A stretch of 64,000 nucleotides of DNA from Deuterostichococcus epilithicus. Its lineage: Eukaryota; Chlorophyta; Trebouxiophyceae; Prasiolales; Stichococcaceae. Numbering within the stretch: the first letter of the stretch is position 1; every line of letters starts with the position of its first letter. The DNA lies in NCBI GenBank assembly GCA_033439295.1, contig JAVTLE010000016.1, positions 1,178,001-1,242,000 of the forward strand, in the 5' to 3' direction. Below, piece by piece: positions 10,801 through 23,200 of this stretch. A program made the position numbers and the translations under genes. A model generated the notes under the pieces. It made no database searches. It saw nothing but the letters and a program-made list of their open reading frames with translations, and was not told the origin of the DNA.

Positions 10801-13321
10801 AGTGCGCGCAGCTGGCCCAGTTCGACGAGGAGCTGTACAAGGTCACTGGTGCGCCTTTCAGAGGATTCAAATGTTTCCTGGGTATCTGGCTGAGAGTTCT
10901 ACTTTCACCGGTGCGCACCGCTGCGACGCGGTTCGCATAGCTGGCCCCGTCCAACGAGGAGCGGCACAGGGTCTGTTCAGGTGCGCTTGTATCTTCTGTT
11001 TGCTACAGGACTACAGCTGAGCCCCACCTTTCGCAGTCGCATGCGGTGACACGGGTGTTATGGGTGTCTGCACAAGGGTGGCCGCATGGCGTGTTGTCAG
11101 TTTCAGATTGGCCAGCCGAGGGTCTGCAGACGCTCGCCATGCGGCCTGACGGCGATGAGATGCACTGCTTGCGTGTGGCAGCATACCAGCAGCGGGTGAG
11201 GCTCTGTGAACCTGATGAGGCTGCAGCGCGTCTGGCATCAACTGGTTGCAGTGCAGTGCATTTTTGGCCAGCAAGTGCGGCTCTCCTCCGGGTCTCCCGG
11301 CTCCAGGCATGCACAGGCGGGCGCCGCCGCACAATCAGTGCATCCCAGGATTTCGGACACTGTCAGATGCGAAATCCTGGCGAGGGCGAGGAGGCAAGTA
11401 CATGGTGGGCGCCGTCGCAGCCTATTGCGGCTGTGCACATTCAGCTGCAAACTTTTGAGCCGCAAACTATCTCCAGACACTGACGCACAAACCACACGCT
11501 GCGCAGGCGAGGGCGAGGACAAGTATCTGATCGCGACGTCGGAGCAGCCCATCGCGGCAATGCACGCGAAGGACTGGTACGAGAAAGCGCAGCTGCCGCT
11601 GAAGTACGCGGGTTACTCCACTTGCTTCCGCAAGGAGGCCGGCTCCCACGGCAGGTGCAGGCCCCACATGTGATGCTGCTGTTTCATAGAATCGAATCGC
11701 TTTGCGCACTGGTCTTCGCGCACGTTGGTCCACCCGCACCGTGCCCCGCTGACGTGGGGCCTACCAGCCGCATGGCGCTGCACGGACTGCAGCAGCTGCT
11801 CTGGCGCATGGTCCGGCTGCGCCGCCATGCAGCATCACAACCCCAGCATCGAGGATAGTGGCCCGCTTGGTAGGCCGATGACAGCTGATCCATGCCGCGC
11901 CTGCCCCCCAGGGACACGCTGGGCATCTTCCGGATACACCAGTTTGAAAAGGTGGAGCAGTTCATCGTGTGCAGCCCACACGACAACACCTCCTGGCAGA
12001 TGCTGGACGAGATGGTGCGTTCCCGGGAGTCTCGATTTTGTGAAGCATTGCATTCTGATCCAGATATGGGTGAGAGCAGGGTCGGGTTCGGTTCGCTTGT
12101 GGTTTGTCTATTCTTGAATAGAGCCAGGCTCTATTCAAGAGCGCGCCAGCCCATCGAGGGTCTCACCTACGTGTCCCTGCTCAGCTGTGACGGCAGCGCT
12201 GCGTTGCCAGCGGTCCCAGTCAGCAGGCCTGCACGCTCGTGGGGTGGATGCGCCCACCGCTGCCGGCCGTGCCGCCACCTGCAGCCCTGCCGGCCGCGCT
12301 TCCTCTGAAACGGCTCAAGAGAACCGCCACACCCTGACTGACGATTGATCACCACGCATGCACCAAACCACACCGAGGAATTTGAGGTCTTGGACCCCGA
12401 AAACCCTGCATGCAGGTGGCCAATGCGGAGCAGTTCTATCAGTCCCTGGAGCTGCCCTACCGCGTCGTCAACATCGTGTCGGGGGAGCTGAACTCCGCCG
12501 CCGCCAAAAAGTACGACCTCGAGGCCTCCTTCCCCGCATCCCGCACCTTCCGAGAGCTGGTCTCCTGCTCCAACTGCACCGACTACCAGGTGCGGGGCCG
12601 CCGAAGTCGGGGAGGGTAGTTGCAGTTCCGCATGCTTTTGGATTTGGTGGGCTCCCCGTGCTTTGACCAAGGCGGTCTCGTGGCCAGCGCGGCCCGCACG
12701 CTCCCCAGCCGGCCTTGCACGGCAGCCGTGGGAGTGCGATGTGCAATGCGCATGCAAGTATGGTGCCAGTCTGTGAAGTCGCTTGTTGGAGTCTGTGAAA
12801 TCACTTGTTGGAAACCAACTACCGCACAGAGCCAACCATGACAAAACCACTGGACTGAACTGCTGCGCTTGTGTCTGACACCACAGTCGAGGCGGCTGGA
12901 CGTGCGGCTGCGGATGCCAAAGACACCGGAGGGCGAGACGCAGAAGGAGTTTGTGCACATGCTCAATGGCACGCTGACTGCCACCGAGCGCACCATCTGC
13001 TGCCTGCTGGAGAACCACCAGACGCCCAGCGGCGTCACGTGAGTATCCCGCCATGCTTCGTGGCTTGCTTCCTGCCTGGCTCCGCCCCAAAAGGATTTCG
13101 TTGCCTGCCTGCCTGAGGGACTCGTTCAGCACCACGAGCTGCGGTCTCACCGCCATTGTAGTCGGTGGTGAACTGCAGTAGTGCTGTCGTGGCTGCGGCA
13201 TGCCGCGCCACAGATGAGTACTGATGCTGGTGTGCGACTGTGATGCAGCGTGCCGAAGGCGCTCCAACCATTCATGTGTGGCCTGACCTTCTTGCCGTTC
13301 GTTGATGCCAAGCAGCATTGA
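7854..13321 (+). CDS. Cytosolic seryl-tRNA synthetase, 11 exons
   Basis: Charges tRNA-Ser in the cytosol (class II synthetase). Exons are 7854-7881, 8021-8125, 8357-8427, 8626-8787, 9650-9770, 10663-10848, 11507-11654, 11912-12014, 12416-12589, 12887-13038 and 13249-13321; phases agree throughout. The start context is ACCATGC and the N-terminus MLDINMFRE is the standard eukaryotic form. Exons 2-4 encode the tRNA-binding antiparallel coiled coil ([34 protein letters not shown]). Motif 1 lies in the [13 protein letters not shown] region; motif 2 is [20 protein letters not shown], with the split Arg formed across a junction; motif 3 includes [19 protein letters not shown] and VPKALQPFM. No mitochondrial or plastid presequence is visible. 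The introns hold repeated degenerate copies of exon edges, listed separately. Confidence 0.95.
8874..8927 (+). repeat. Degenerate copy of SerRS exon 4 end plus donor
   Basis: The 3' end of exon 4 (8740-8787) and its GT are repeated about 134 bases downstream inside the intron. The shared core ctggtgcacgacagcgtgc is identical. The copy loses frame near its end but is still followed by AAG|GTGAAT, a donor-like sequence. Confidence 0.9.
9296..9577 (+). repeat. Three degenerate copies of SerRS exon 5 start
   Basis: Upstream of the real exon 5 (start 9650) the intron contains three diverged copies of its first 50-65 bases, at about 9316-9372, 9427-9490 and 9516-9577. The second copy is closest, with acattgtggtggtgaaggca matching the real acgtggtggtgaagacgtgg. 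The third is preceded by CTGCAG and reads as NDVVVKT before losing frame. Spacing is about 90-135 bases. Confidence 0.85.
9845..10085 (+). repeat. Three degenerate copies of SerRS exon 5 end plus donor
   Basis: After exon 5 ends at 9770 with gccgtcgccg|gtgagtg, the motif recurs as gccgtcgtcg|gtgagtc (about 9852-9889), as gcatcgcagacctcgagg...gccgttgccg|gtgagtg (about 9974-10018) and as a shorter copy from about 10046. The first two keep a consensus donor, so this intron offers at least three near-equivalent 5' splice sites. Confidence 0.9.
10935..10985 (+). repeat. Degenerate copy of SerRS exon 6 end plus donor
   Basis: Exon 6 ends with agctggcccagttcgacgag followed by the donor GTGCGC at 10849. 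About 130 bases on, the intron reads agctggccccgtccaacgag and again reaches a GTGCGC donor-like sequence. Confidence 0.85.
11380..11447 (+). repeat. Degenerate copy of SerRS exon 7 start
   Basis: Upstream of exon 7 (start 11507, gcgagggcgaggacaagtat) the intron reads gcgagggcgaggaggcaagt and continues with recognisable similarity to about 11445, covering the part that encodes the [10 protein letters not shown] segment. Spacing to the real exon is about 125 bases. Confidence 0.85.
12112..12140. repeat. Perfect 14-base inverted repeat, 1-base spacer
   Basis: tcttgaatagagcc, one base, then its exact reverse complement. It lies in the SerRS intron after exon 8 and would form a tight hairpin in DNA or pre-mRNA. 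Confidence 0.9.
12769..12812 (+). repeat. 22-base tandem duplication in SerRS intron
   Basis: gtctgtgaagtcgcttgttg is followed at once by a second copy with two base changes. It sits in the intron before exon 10. Confidence 0.85.
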
Positions 13322-13666
13322 CAAATCGGTCCTTACAAGCTGATGTGGCGGCATGGCGACAAACCTGTATCTACTTAGTCAAAGATCAATTAAAGACTTG
13401 AAACGTGCAGCTACCCACGTAGAGCATATATAGAGTAAGTCTGGACGGTAGAAGTGCATTGCCGCACAGAACCACACGTCTCTGACCCTACTGCACTGAC
13501 AACAGTTTGCTTTTCTGCTCAATCACAAAGGACGACAAAACAAGCAATGAACAGTTCCATGCATAATTAATTCGAGTCCTACGTCTCCGGGTGGGTCGTG
13601 TTCTGCAAAAAATTGCTGCCGTCCCTGAACCGCGTCCGCAGCCGTCCCCGACGACTGCGGTGGGGC
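13322..13666. other. Convergent intergenic spacer, SerRS / expansin-like
   Basis: 345 bases between two stop codons facing each other; expected to hold both 3' UTRs. An AT-richer stretch with AATTAAAG lies near 13387. No gene seen. Confidence 0.5.
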
Positions 13667-16600
13667 TCAGCACTGAACCCCGGGTAGTTGGCGCCCGTAG
13701 CACTTTGGGTTCTGGTAGCTGCACAGCATCTTGCCCGGCACCACGGACACGGTCTTGGGCTTGGACCCGTTTGTGCACGAGATGCGCACCCGCAGCTTGC
13801 CGTTCAAGGGCTGCAGGACACACAACATCGTACTCATGAGCCATTCCCAGTATCCACACGTCGTTTCTGCTTGCTGGAAGCAGGCGGGCAGGAAGGGGGT
13901 GTAGAGGAACCCACTGGCGCAGAGTAAGCGAACCCGCTGCCGCCCGGCTGCCAGTAGCCGTCGCCGGAGCGCTTGAAGGCAATCCAGCGGCTGGACAAGA
14001 ACACCTCCACCAGCGAGATGGGGATCCGCTGGCTGGTGACCATGAGTTTCATGTAGCCCAGCGGGTTGCCCTGTTGGGGCAGCCAGCCAGAACAGGGTTC
14101 AGGGGATGCACAGGCGCTGATGCATGCAGGAGATATAATGCAAGGTGTTCATGCAAGGGGTCAGGCTTGAACACAATAAGCGCTAAAGGCTTGCATCTTG
14201 CAGGCGCATCACAAGCAGGTAAGGTGGTCAGCCGGCAAGGAGAGGACTCAAGTCAGTGCACCGGGTGGGAGATGTGGCTGCCTCCGCACGGCACACCAAA
14301 CTGGTTATTGCAGATTCCCGTATCCACGGGGACAGGCTTGCTGAAATCCAGGAACTGTAGCTCCAGCCCGTGCTTAGCGACTGGGCAGGGCACCGCCTTG
14401 TACTTGACTGCAGGGCAATGGTAAAGTGTTGACAGGTTGGTACCCCAGAGACACCAACCTGTCTGCAATTTGCAAAGAGTCAGATGCAGGATGCTGCTGC
14501 ACACCTGGCCAGTCTCCAAATTGGTCTGCGCAGAGGCACAGGACAACCATTAGTTGGAGTGGTGCATGTGCGCAGCAATCGTCTTGGTAACTCAGGCTTG
14601 TCGCACTGATCATATGCGGCATGGACAGTCTCGATTAAAAGAATAGATTGCCCAGCGAAAATTGCAGTTCTGATGTGTGTCCGCATCTTAGCGAATGGTT
14701 AGAAGAATGCAGGAGCCCAACCTGTTGGCCCGACACCCTGCACAGGACGGCGCAGGATGGTCAGCGATTTGGTGCAGCCAGCCCACATGCAAAGCACCTT
14801 GTGACTGATTAGCACAACTCTAAGCGAGAAGCACCTGGGTGGGGTAGGTAAGCTGGTATGGCAGCTCTGCTGTCCTGTGTATGCAGCACCCATCCAAGGG
14901 TAAGAGGCGTCCGACGAATCATGCGCGCCAGCACCTGGTGTTCACAGCGCTCACGCATCAATTGCTGCCAAAGGTAACAAGCAGGATAGCGCGCACCGGT
15001 CAAACCATTCGATGATCAGGGCTGCAGCGGAGGAAAGGACAGGCGTTAGCTCGGTTCGAATCTGGATTTCAACCTTTTGATCACAGCATGCGATCTTCTC
15101 ATGCATATATGCGAGAGTGGCTGCTACAAATTGCATGTGCACCGATGAAGTAGTAGCCTTGAGCATCTCTACGAATCTTGCCGCTCCACGCCCATTGCGC
15201 TTTCGCATACTTGAGGTACGGACGGGTGCCCTCGCCCGCGCAGAACGGGTTGCTGATGTGGTTCGTGCAGCGCCTGTAGCTCTGGGGCATGTAGACCCTG
15301 CGACACGACAGGGCGACAAGTCTCAATAACAAGGGCGCAGTCTGTTTCTATTTGGCCGGTTTTGAGCGGGGACAGCAAGTATGCACACTCATGACAGCGC
15401 CCCCAGCAGGCAGGGTTCTCACTTGAGGCACATGCCACACGTGGCGCCCTTCTCCGGATACCCAAACAGACGATCAGCGACGGCTGCAGGCACCAGGGAT
15501 CCGTTTCAGAGCTCGGTGCTGTGTTTCATGATGCGCGTGATCAGGCACAAACCACAACAAACATGCGTGGAGGTGCTGGGCTTTGGCACATAGGTCTGGG
15601 AGCGGGACATTGCAACTGCAATCGCACCGATAGGGACGACGCCGGCTGACTTTGTGAAGCTGGGCATGTTCTGCGAATCAAGGTGGACATTGGTGGATGG
15701 GATGGTGCTCTGAAGGCAGCTGCCACACCGCCGCACAAGCCCATGCGCAGAACTGCTGTCATGCTGCATGGGGCTGTCACTGCAACTGCAATCACCTGAG
15801 CGCAAGCCATGCACGCCACCGAGGACGGGAACTTGTCGCAGTTGTGGGTGCGCGCCGCCCACTTGGTGATGTCATACCACGTGCCCCTGTGCGATGCGCA
15901 GGCACGATCTGATGATGGTGGCCTCCAGCAGCTACTGGACGTGCGGCTCATAAACTTGCACATGGCACTCGCAAAAACTTACTCGAGCATGGCGACAATG
16001 ATACACGGACAACAGCCTGCTCCCAGGTAGCGCACCTGGAGTCGAAGAGCTTCTTTGTGGTGACATAGTTATTCAGCGTCACATCTATCAGCCCGCCTGG
16101 TGACGCGGAATATGACACATGAATGTGCGTTATCAGCTCAACGACAGGTCACAGAATCACCGAGCGCCACAGACATGCTCCTTGCGCATGCTCGTACACG
16201 ACCGGCGGCCGCTCCTGCACTCACCTGTCTTGGGGTTCTTGTAGCGTCTCCCGTGGTACCCGCTGAGAATGGGCGGCAGCGCCAGGGGGGCACCTTTTGG
16301 AGACACCACCGCCTTCAGGCTTCATCGACAGTCGGATCAAAGACTGTCAGAGCAGCCCTCTGGCTCTTGGCTGCATCATCTGACTCAGCGCCGCGTCTGC
16401 CATGGGCACTGGTGTACAAGCAATCGGCGACAGACAATCTAACGCAAAATGTCAGATGAAAGCAAAGTGTATGCAACGCTTGCGTCCCGCAGGATCGTTG
16501 CCGCCTACGACGGGGATGATGGGCAATGCTGCACTTGTGTTGAAGTACATCCAGGTGCAGAACACTCGCGTTCGACGTTTGCACGCGCGCGGTGGATCAT

Positions 16601-16923
16601 CAGCGTCTTTCATCCAAGTGTTTGGCTGTCGTTCGTGCGCTGGCACAATCTGCCTGAGTTGAAAGCTACGATGCCATCCGGGCTCGGGGGACAGTGCCGA
16701 AAGCTGACTGGACTTCGCAGTAATTGCGGGTCAGCGAGTGCGAAATGGTTCAATCGGACACCCCACCCAAATATAACAGGATTCGGACGTCCGCCTGATG
16801 TGGGTGAGGTGGCTCAGATGTAGTAGATCATGATCGAAAAAATAACTCACCTCCAGCGAGTGACGACGGCACACTGCTGCATAACACGAGCGCCGCAGCC
16901 AGGACGGCGATGATCAATGTCAT
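13667..16923 (-). CDS. Expansin-like secreted protein (diverged DPBB plus CBM63-like domain)
   Basis: Probably a wall-loosening, cellulose-associated protein. The start at 16923 gives a classical signal peptide (MTLIIAVLAAALVLCSSVPS) in a short first exon with a GTGAG donor. Downstream exons encode, in order, LPPILSGYHGRRYKNPKTG, LIDVTLNNYVTTKKLF, GTWYDITKWAARTHNC, a Cys-rich part containing GYPEKGATCGMCLK, and YRRCTNHISNPFCAGEG. The C-terminal third has VKYKAVPCPVA, YMKLMVTSQRIPISLVEV, FKRSGDGYWQPGG and LNGKLRVRISCTNG, which is the order of an expansin C-terminal beta-sandwich following the (V/I)xYRRVxC strand. It ends in LPGVQC at 13667. The exons between about 14430 and 15100 are unresolved, so the HFD motif was not located. 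It is paralogous in layout to the clearer expansin at 36716-40726. Confidence 0.65.
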
Positions 16924-17276
16924 CTTGTCCGGCGACCGGCGTTGTCTCTGAGCGGAAGCAAATTTGACTTCCAGGCTGGCGTACAATGCAGGTTAGCGTA
17001 AACGCGTGACTAACCTGTGCCTCCGTGGCGGGAGACCCTCGCGTGCTGCTCTCATCATACCCCCAACAGGACGTCTGGCAGGTCTGCCTGATGCTGTGTG
17101 GCATGGCAGTGCGTGGATTGCAGGAGGTACCCAAGGCCGGTCTGGCCTCTATCTGCAATGTCCCTGGGCCTGTCGCGGGCTTTCGGGGGCTGCTGACGTA
17201 GTTCAACGTTGAGATTTGGCCATATCACTCTAGGTCCACGGTTGCGAATCAGCCTGGTCTTCGAGCGTTCGCCGTC
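16924..17276. promoter_or_regulatory. Divergent promoter region, expansin-like / V-ATPase a
   Basis: 353 bases between two outward-facing start codons. By position it carries both promoters; no specific element was identified. Confidence 0.5.
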
Positions 17277-20200
17277 ATGGGGCTGGAGGATGTGGAGAAC
17301 ATCAGGTCGGAGGAGATGCAGCTGATTCAGGTAAGCTGGACACACATCGAGCAGCTCCTTGGGCATCGGCAACCCTACGGCTGAACGTGCACCCAGTTTG
17401 CGCCGGGCGGGCGCTGCAGCAGTGTCACGGGGCGCCTGAACGTGATTGAAGTTTGTGCATGTAGCCGCTCTGTCATTGAGCACGATTTTGGCAGCCCAAC
17501 CCCATGACACCCACTGACGTTGGCGGCACTGCGGCGCAGCTGCTGATTCCTGCCGAGCTCTCGCACGATGCTGTCGACGCCGTCGGGGAGATTGGGCTGC
17601 TGCAGTTCAAAGACCTGAATGCCGACAAGAGCGTATTTCAGAGGACGTATGCAAACCAGGTGGGTGCCTCTGTGTACCTTTGACGCATGCAGTGCGTCGT
17701 GCAGCTCGTCAGGGGCTATGAGCTTGTGCTCATTCCTCCTCCCTGCGTGCAGGTCAAGCGGACAGACGAGCTGGCACGCAAACTGCGCTTCTTCCACGAC
17801 CAGGTGGGCATGCCTAATAGCCCCTGCATCAGGGGTGCATGCTGTGCGCTGCGGGGGCCACTTCGCCTTGGCACATGGGCCGCTCGGCCTGCTGCATGCC
17901 TTCGCGCAGAGCCTTCAGGCGCTGACACGCACAACTTGCTGGCCGGCAGGTCAAGAAGGAGAAACTTTTAACCGGCTCGCGGCTGAGCGCCGAGCAGGAC
18001 CTCGGCTTTGATGAGCTGGAGGTGATGCCGCTGACATTTTCCGGTTTGCAATGCATCAGCATGTTATGCATTGCATGATTGGCACGGCAAGCTCGAGAAG
18101 GTCAGCAATGCACGTCAGCCGGTCTGCTCGCGCCTTGTAGGGCGTCGCCTTCTGCGCGCCAATAAGCCATCTTCGATTGCCACATAGCTGAGCCGGCCCC
18201 TCATTCTATCGCCAGCGTTGGCATCACCAACAGCGGCGCTGCCATCCTGAGACCCAATCTCGATGGCCACTACCCTCCAGGTGAAGCTGGAGGAGCTGGA
18301 GAAGGAACTCCTGGAGCTGAATGCCAACTCGGAGCGGCTGGGCCGCTCGCACGCAGAGCTGCTGGAGCTGCAGCTGGTGCTGGAGGTGGCCAGCCAGTTC
18401 TTCGAGGATGCGCAGCACTCGGCGTCGTCCGCGCAGCACGACCGTGCGGAGGCCTTCGGAGGTGTGTGTGCGCGCATTGCTGTGGAAGGACCTGCGCCAC
18501 CTAATGGGGATCGTCCTGCGGTTTTCCGTGAATGTTCTCTTGCTGCGTGGATGTCCCACCGTGAGACTTCGACTGCATGTGCTGTGCCTGCCAGCAGCCT
18601 GCGGTGCTGTGCTTCCACGAGGCTGCCCGTACGACAGGCAGTCAAGACAGCTGCACCTGCTGGGCTCGGAGGCACGCACGCACCTCACCCTGCGCCCGCA
18701 CCGCACTGCACCTGCCTGATTGACGGGCAGTGCCTCACCGTGAACCCTGTTCCGCAGCCGCTGGCGATGACATCGGCGCGCCGCTGCTGCCGCCGGAGCC
18801 GCTGTCGGAGCCAAAGTCTGTGCGCCTCGGTTTTGTTAGCGGCCTGATCGCCGCCGACAAGGTGCTGTTCTTCTCCTACTCTCCACTACCTTTTCGCATT
18901 TTCATGACATCACGTCCTGGGCTTAATAAAGCATGAGCAGCTTTGTGGGGGCAGCGATGAAGTTGAGCATCACGAATTCGGCATGCGTCCTAGATGCTGC
19001 AGCAGGGTCAGGCCCGAGGGCTGAGCGTGCGACCTGGTTGCTGTGTGAGCTAGGTGCTGCCATTCGAGCGGCTGCTGTTCCGCGCCACACGCGGCAACAT
19101 GTACCTCAAGTACGCTTCCGTCGGCGCGGTGGTGGACCCGGTGGTCAACGAGAAGCAGGAGAAGGCGGTGTTCGTGGTGTTCTTCGCCGGCGAGCGCGCA
19201 CGCACCAAGATCTTGAAGGTTTGTCGCGCTGGCGGTGTCGATTTTGCCTATGTCTGGGGGCCCCCCACGGCGAAGTGTGCCCATGTGCCGGCAACTGGAT
19301 TAGGCAAGCACGTGTAGCCTGGCACAGACGGTCGCACTGGCGCTGTCCTGTGCTGTTGCAACCAACCAGCAATTTGCTGAAGCTTTCTGTTAGCTGCTCT
19401 GAGTGCCGAGACAGTTTGGGGCAGCTGTAAGCTGCACAAACCTCGCTGCCATGACAGCGTGCAGGTCTGCGTGCAGGCTGCTCCGCCAGTTTCGAGTCTG
19501 CCCTTGCTCAAAGCTCTCTGAGGATGAACGGTTTCTCATCCGACTGCTGTGCCATGCGAGCAGATCTGCGAGGCGTACGGCGCGAATCGGTACCCCTTCC
19601 CAGAGGATCAGAATCGCCGGCGGGAGATGAACCACGAGGTCAATGCGCGCCTGCAGGAGCTGCACACCACCATCGACGCAGGTGCGCAGCCTGCTAGTCA
19701 TCTACTGGTTTGTGTCTTGATCTGAGAAGTTTCGATGGGCGCCTGTGAGAGCTGCGCGCACAGACCTCCGAGTGGCTGTGCCCGACGTCCTGAAATGCCT
19801 GGTGACGAGCTGAGCCTCGTCGACCCCAACCTCTGCTCCACCCTTTTAGCTGTCACGGCAACTGCACGGCGCTTGCATATAGCCCATGGACCTATGCCAC
19901 TGCGCCGCCCTCCTCATCAGGGCGCACGCATCCAGGTGAGCCACTGGTAATCTCGCGTCGTCCCCGGGCAGCGCCAGCGGGACGCGGCGGTGTAAGTCAC
20001 TGGCCGTCCTCCGGTGTTTGCAGGGCAGCGGCAGCGGGACGCTGTGCTGCAGGGCGTGGCGCTGAACCTGGAGGCGTGGACCATCCAGGTGAGGGCTACA
20101 ACCCCTTCAGAGCCGCTGCTGCACAGTGCCGCCGCTGCCAGCCGCACAGGAGCAATCCTTCTCCGGCACCTGGTCCTCCCGAGTGACCAGCACGGTAGTG

Positions 20201-23200
20201 TGTCACAGGGGATTGGCTCAACGAAAGGGATTTCCCCTAGGTGGTGCAGCTGTCGCATGCATTGACCTTCAAATGCGCCAACAGGTGAAGCGGGAGAAGG
20301 CGGTGTACCACACGCTGAACAAGCTGTCGGTGGACGTGACGCGCAAGATCCTGGTGGGCGAGGCCTGGGTGCCGGCCTCCGCCCGGCCCCGCGTGCAGGA
20401 GGCCCTGCGCCACGTGTCAGAGTCCAGCAACTCGGCCGTGCGCCCCCCCAACACCCATTCGCCCCTCGCTGCAGGATTCCTGGCGTCGCCCCTGGGCTTT
20501 GCAGCTGCCGCCTGCCTTGGACCCGCATCATGCGTGTAGCTTGAAGTGCGGCTGCAGTGCATCGTGCTGCCTTCCCCTGCAACCTCTGCAACGCAACCCT
20601 GCAACGCATGCGTGCTGAGGGCTGGCCCAGAGGGCACTCTTCCGCGCGCTGGAGGAGCTTTCTCTCTGAGTTTGCGCCAGAGGTGTCCTGCTGCGGCATT
20701 GGATGTTTGCTGAGTCACTGGCCGCCTGCAGGTGGGCATCATGTGCACACCGCTGGTGACATACGAGACACCGCCCACCTACTTCAGGACCGGCAAGGTC
20801 ACCTATGCTTTTCAGGTTAGTTCTCCAGGTTGTGTCCCAACAGGAGCTGGGTATCTGCCACACCGCAGGCTGGAAACTCCTCACAAACGAGTGTTGTACC
20901 AACTGTCCTGCATATAAACATTTTGCATGTTTGATGTCGCACACACAGTGCACAGCAGGTGTCAAGCACGACGGTGGCCAAAAGCGCTGTGAACACCAGC
21001 CATCTTCATTCGTGTGTTTGACTGCTGTTACACTCTCACTTCTCATGATCGGGCAACAACCTACGCAGGCCATTGTGGACGCGTACGGCATTGCGCGCTA
21101 CCGGGAGATCAACCCCGCCATCTTCACGATCGTCACCTTCCCCTTCCTGTTTGCCGTCATGTTTGGCGACGTGGGCCATGCCTTCCTCATGCTGCTCACC
21201 TGCGTGTACCTCATCGCCAACGAGAAGAAGATGGCCAAGCAGGACCTGGGCGACATGATCGACATGATCTTTGGCGGTGCGAAAAATCGACACATCAGGA
21301 AAACAATGCTGTCCTTCCTGAATGCTGCTCTGCAAAGCAGGCTGCGCAAGTTGCAACGAAACAATATTAATAGTCTGTGAATCTGACATGTGATGTCTTC
21401 TTGTCGCCTTTCTCGCAAGCTCTTACCCACAGAATGTCACACCTTGTCCCGCCTGTGCTGCAGGCCGCTACGTCATCCTGTTCATGTCGCTGTTCTCGCT
21501 GTTCACGGGTCTCATCTACAACGAGGCCTTCTCGATACCGCTGGCGCTGTTTGGCGGCAGCCACTGGAAGTGCCCGACCGACCGCGGCCTGTCCCTCATC
21601 GACATCCGCACCAACGAGGTGCGCTGCTTCGCTTGCTGGAACAGGGCACTGGCTGGGTGCTGGTGTTTGCAACGCGCATGGACTGTGGCTCTTGGTCACT
21701 GCTGCAAGTGCCTCGCGCAGTGCGCTCCTGGTTGCACTGCCCTCACCTGTGGCTTGTGCCCGTTGTTCAGTCTCGCTGCAGGGTCTGACGGTTCCTCAAG
21801 GTGCCTCGCAACCACAACGCTGAGCAGCGTTCTGCCGCCCGAAACAGGCGTCGTGTCCGGAGGCGTACAGCACCGGGCTGACGATGTCGGCGGGGCCGTA
21901 CCCCTTTGGTGTGGACCCGGTGTGGCACGGCTCCAAGTCGGAGCTGCCCTATCTCAACTCCATGAAGATGAAGATGTCCATCATCCTGGGTGCGGGTTTC
22001 AACATGCAAGTCCCGGATATTCACCTTTGCGCTCCTGCGCCTGTGCTCCCACCGAGCAGAGCACATTTCAGTGCTTTGCTTCTTGGAGATTCATGTTGCA
22101 TGTGGGCGGGCTGCGCTGCTCATGCCTGCTACCGTTTCGAAGCCTCAGTGTGCAGCGCCTGAATGATCAGACCGGGCAAAGCCATGGGCGCAGACATGTT
22201 TGATCTTGTTTGAGCTGATCGTCATGGTCGATTTTCACGCTGCAGGTGTGGTGCAGATGAACCTGGGCATCCTGATGTCGCTGTACAACCAGCGCTACTT
22301 CCGGGACGCCCTGTCCACCTTCTGCGAATTCATCCCCCAGGTACCGCCACCGGATGCCTTCCCATGCTCTTTGTCATGCTTCTTGTGCTCACTCGTTGAG
22401 GCTGTTGTTTGCCAAGCGGGCCAGCCACAAGGCCAACCCGGGCTGCATCTGGCAGGGCACCAGCGCATGCCTCCAGTATCAGTGCTTGCTCGGCCCCTTT
22501 GGGGACAAGGCACTGCAATCGATGCGGAAAACATCACAGCAGCTGATCGCACGGGCCCCTGGTGCTGCTGCGCAGATGATCTTCCTGAATGCGCTGTTCG
22601 GCTACCTGTGCTTCCTGATCATCCTCAAGTGGGTCACCGGCTCCGTCGCGGACCTGTACCACATCATGATCTACATGTTCCTCAACCCCCTGGACACCGA
22701 CTGCGGCGGCACCTGCCCCGAAAACCTGCTGTTCCCCGGCCAGTCCATCATCCAGGTGCCTCCGCGCGAGCCGCCGCGCCCCCGAGGATGCGCACACCAT
22801 GGGTGGCTGGGTGGCCTGCGCCGACTGGTGCTCGCCACCACGAGCAGGCAGCCTGACCTGCCTGCCTGCATGGTCTGTGCATTGTGCTTGCGTCGCCCGC
22901 CTGTTGCTAGACTGTCGCTGCGCTGCAGGGTCTCCTGTACTGCTGCGTGTCCCGGCACACTGCCACTGGTGATTGTGTTTGTTTGGCCTGCGTCGCAGCC
23001 GCTGCTGCTGATCGCGGCGCTAGTGGCGGTGCCCGTCATGCTCATCCCAAAACCCTACATCCTGCGCAAGCGTCACATGGAGCGCCACCAGCATGATGTA
23101 AGCACCCGTGACCAACCTCGCCACTGCAGTCGCCTGCCCTGAGTTCCATCCCGAGCTCGGGCATGCTGATCACGGACAAAGCCTGTGTGTGCAACTCCTC

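Noticed and set aside
8874-11447. SerRS intron copies as mutually exclusive alternative exons
   Set aside because: The copies are short, shift frame and contain stops, so they could not replace the exon; decayed duplications fit better.
12167-13354. Minus-strand open frame of 395 codons opposite SerRS exons
   Set aside because: It lies antisense to well-supported SerRS exons 9-11 and has no recognisable content.
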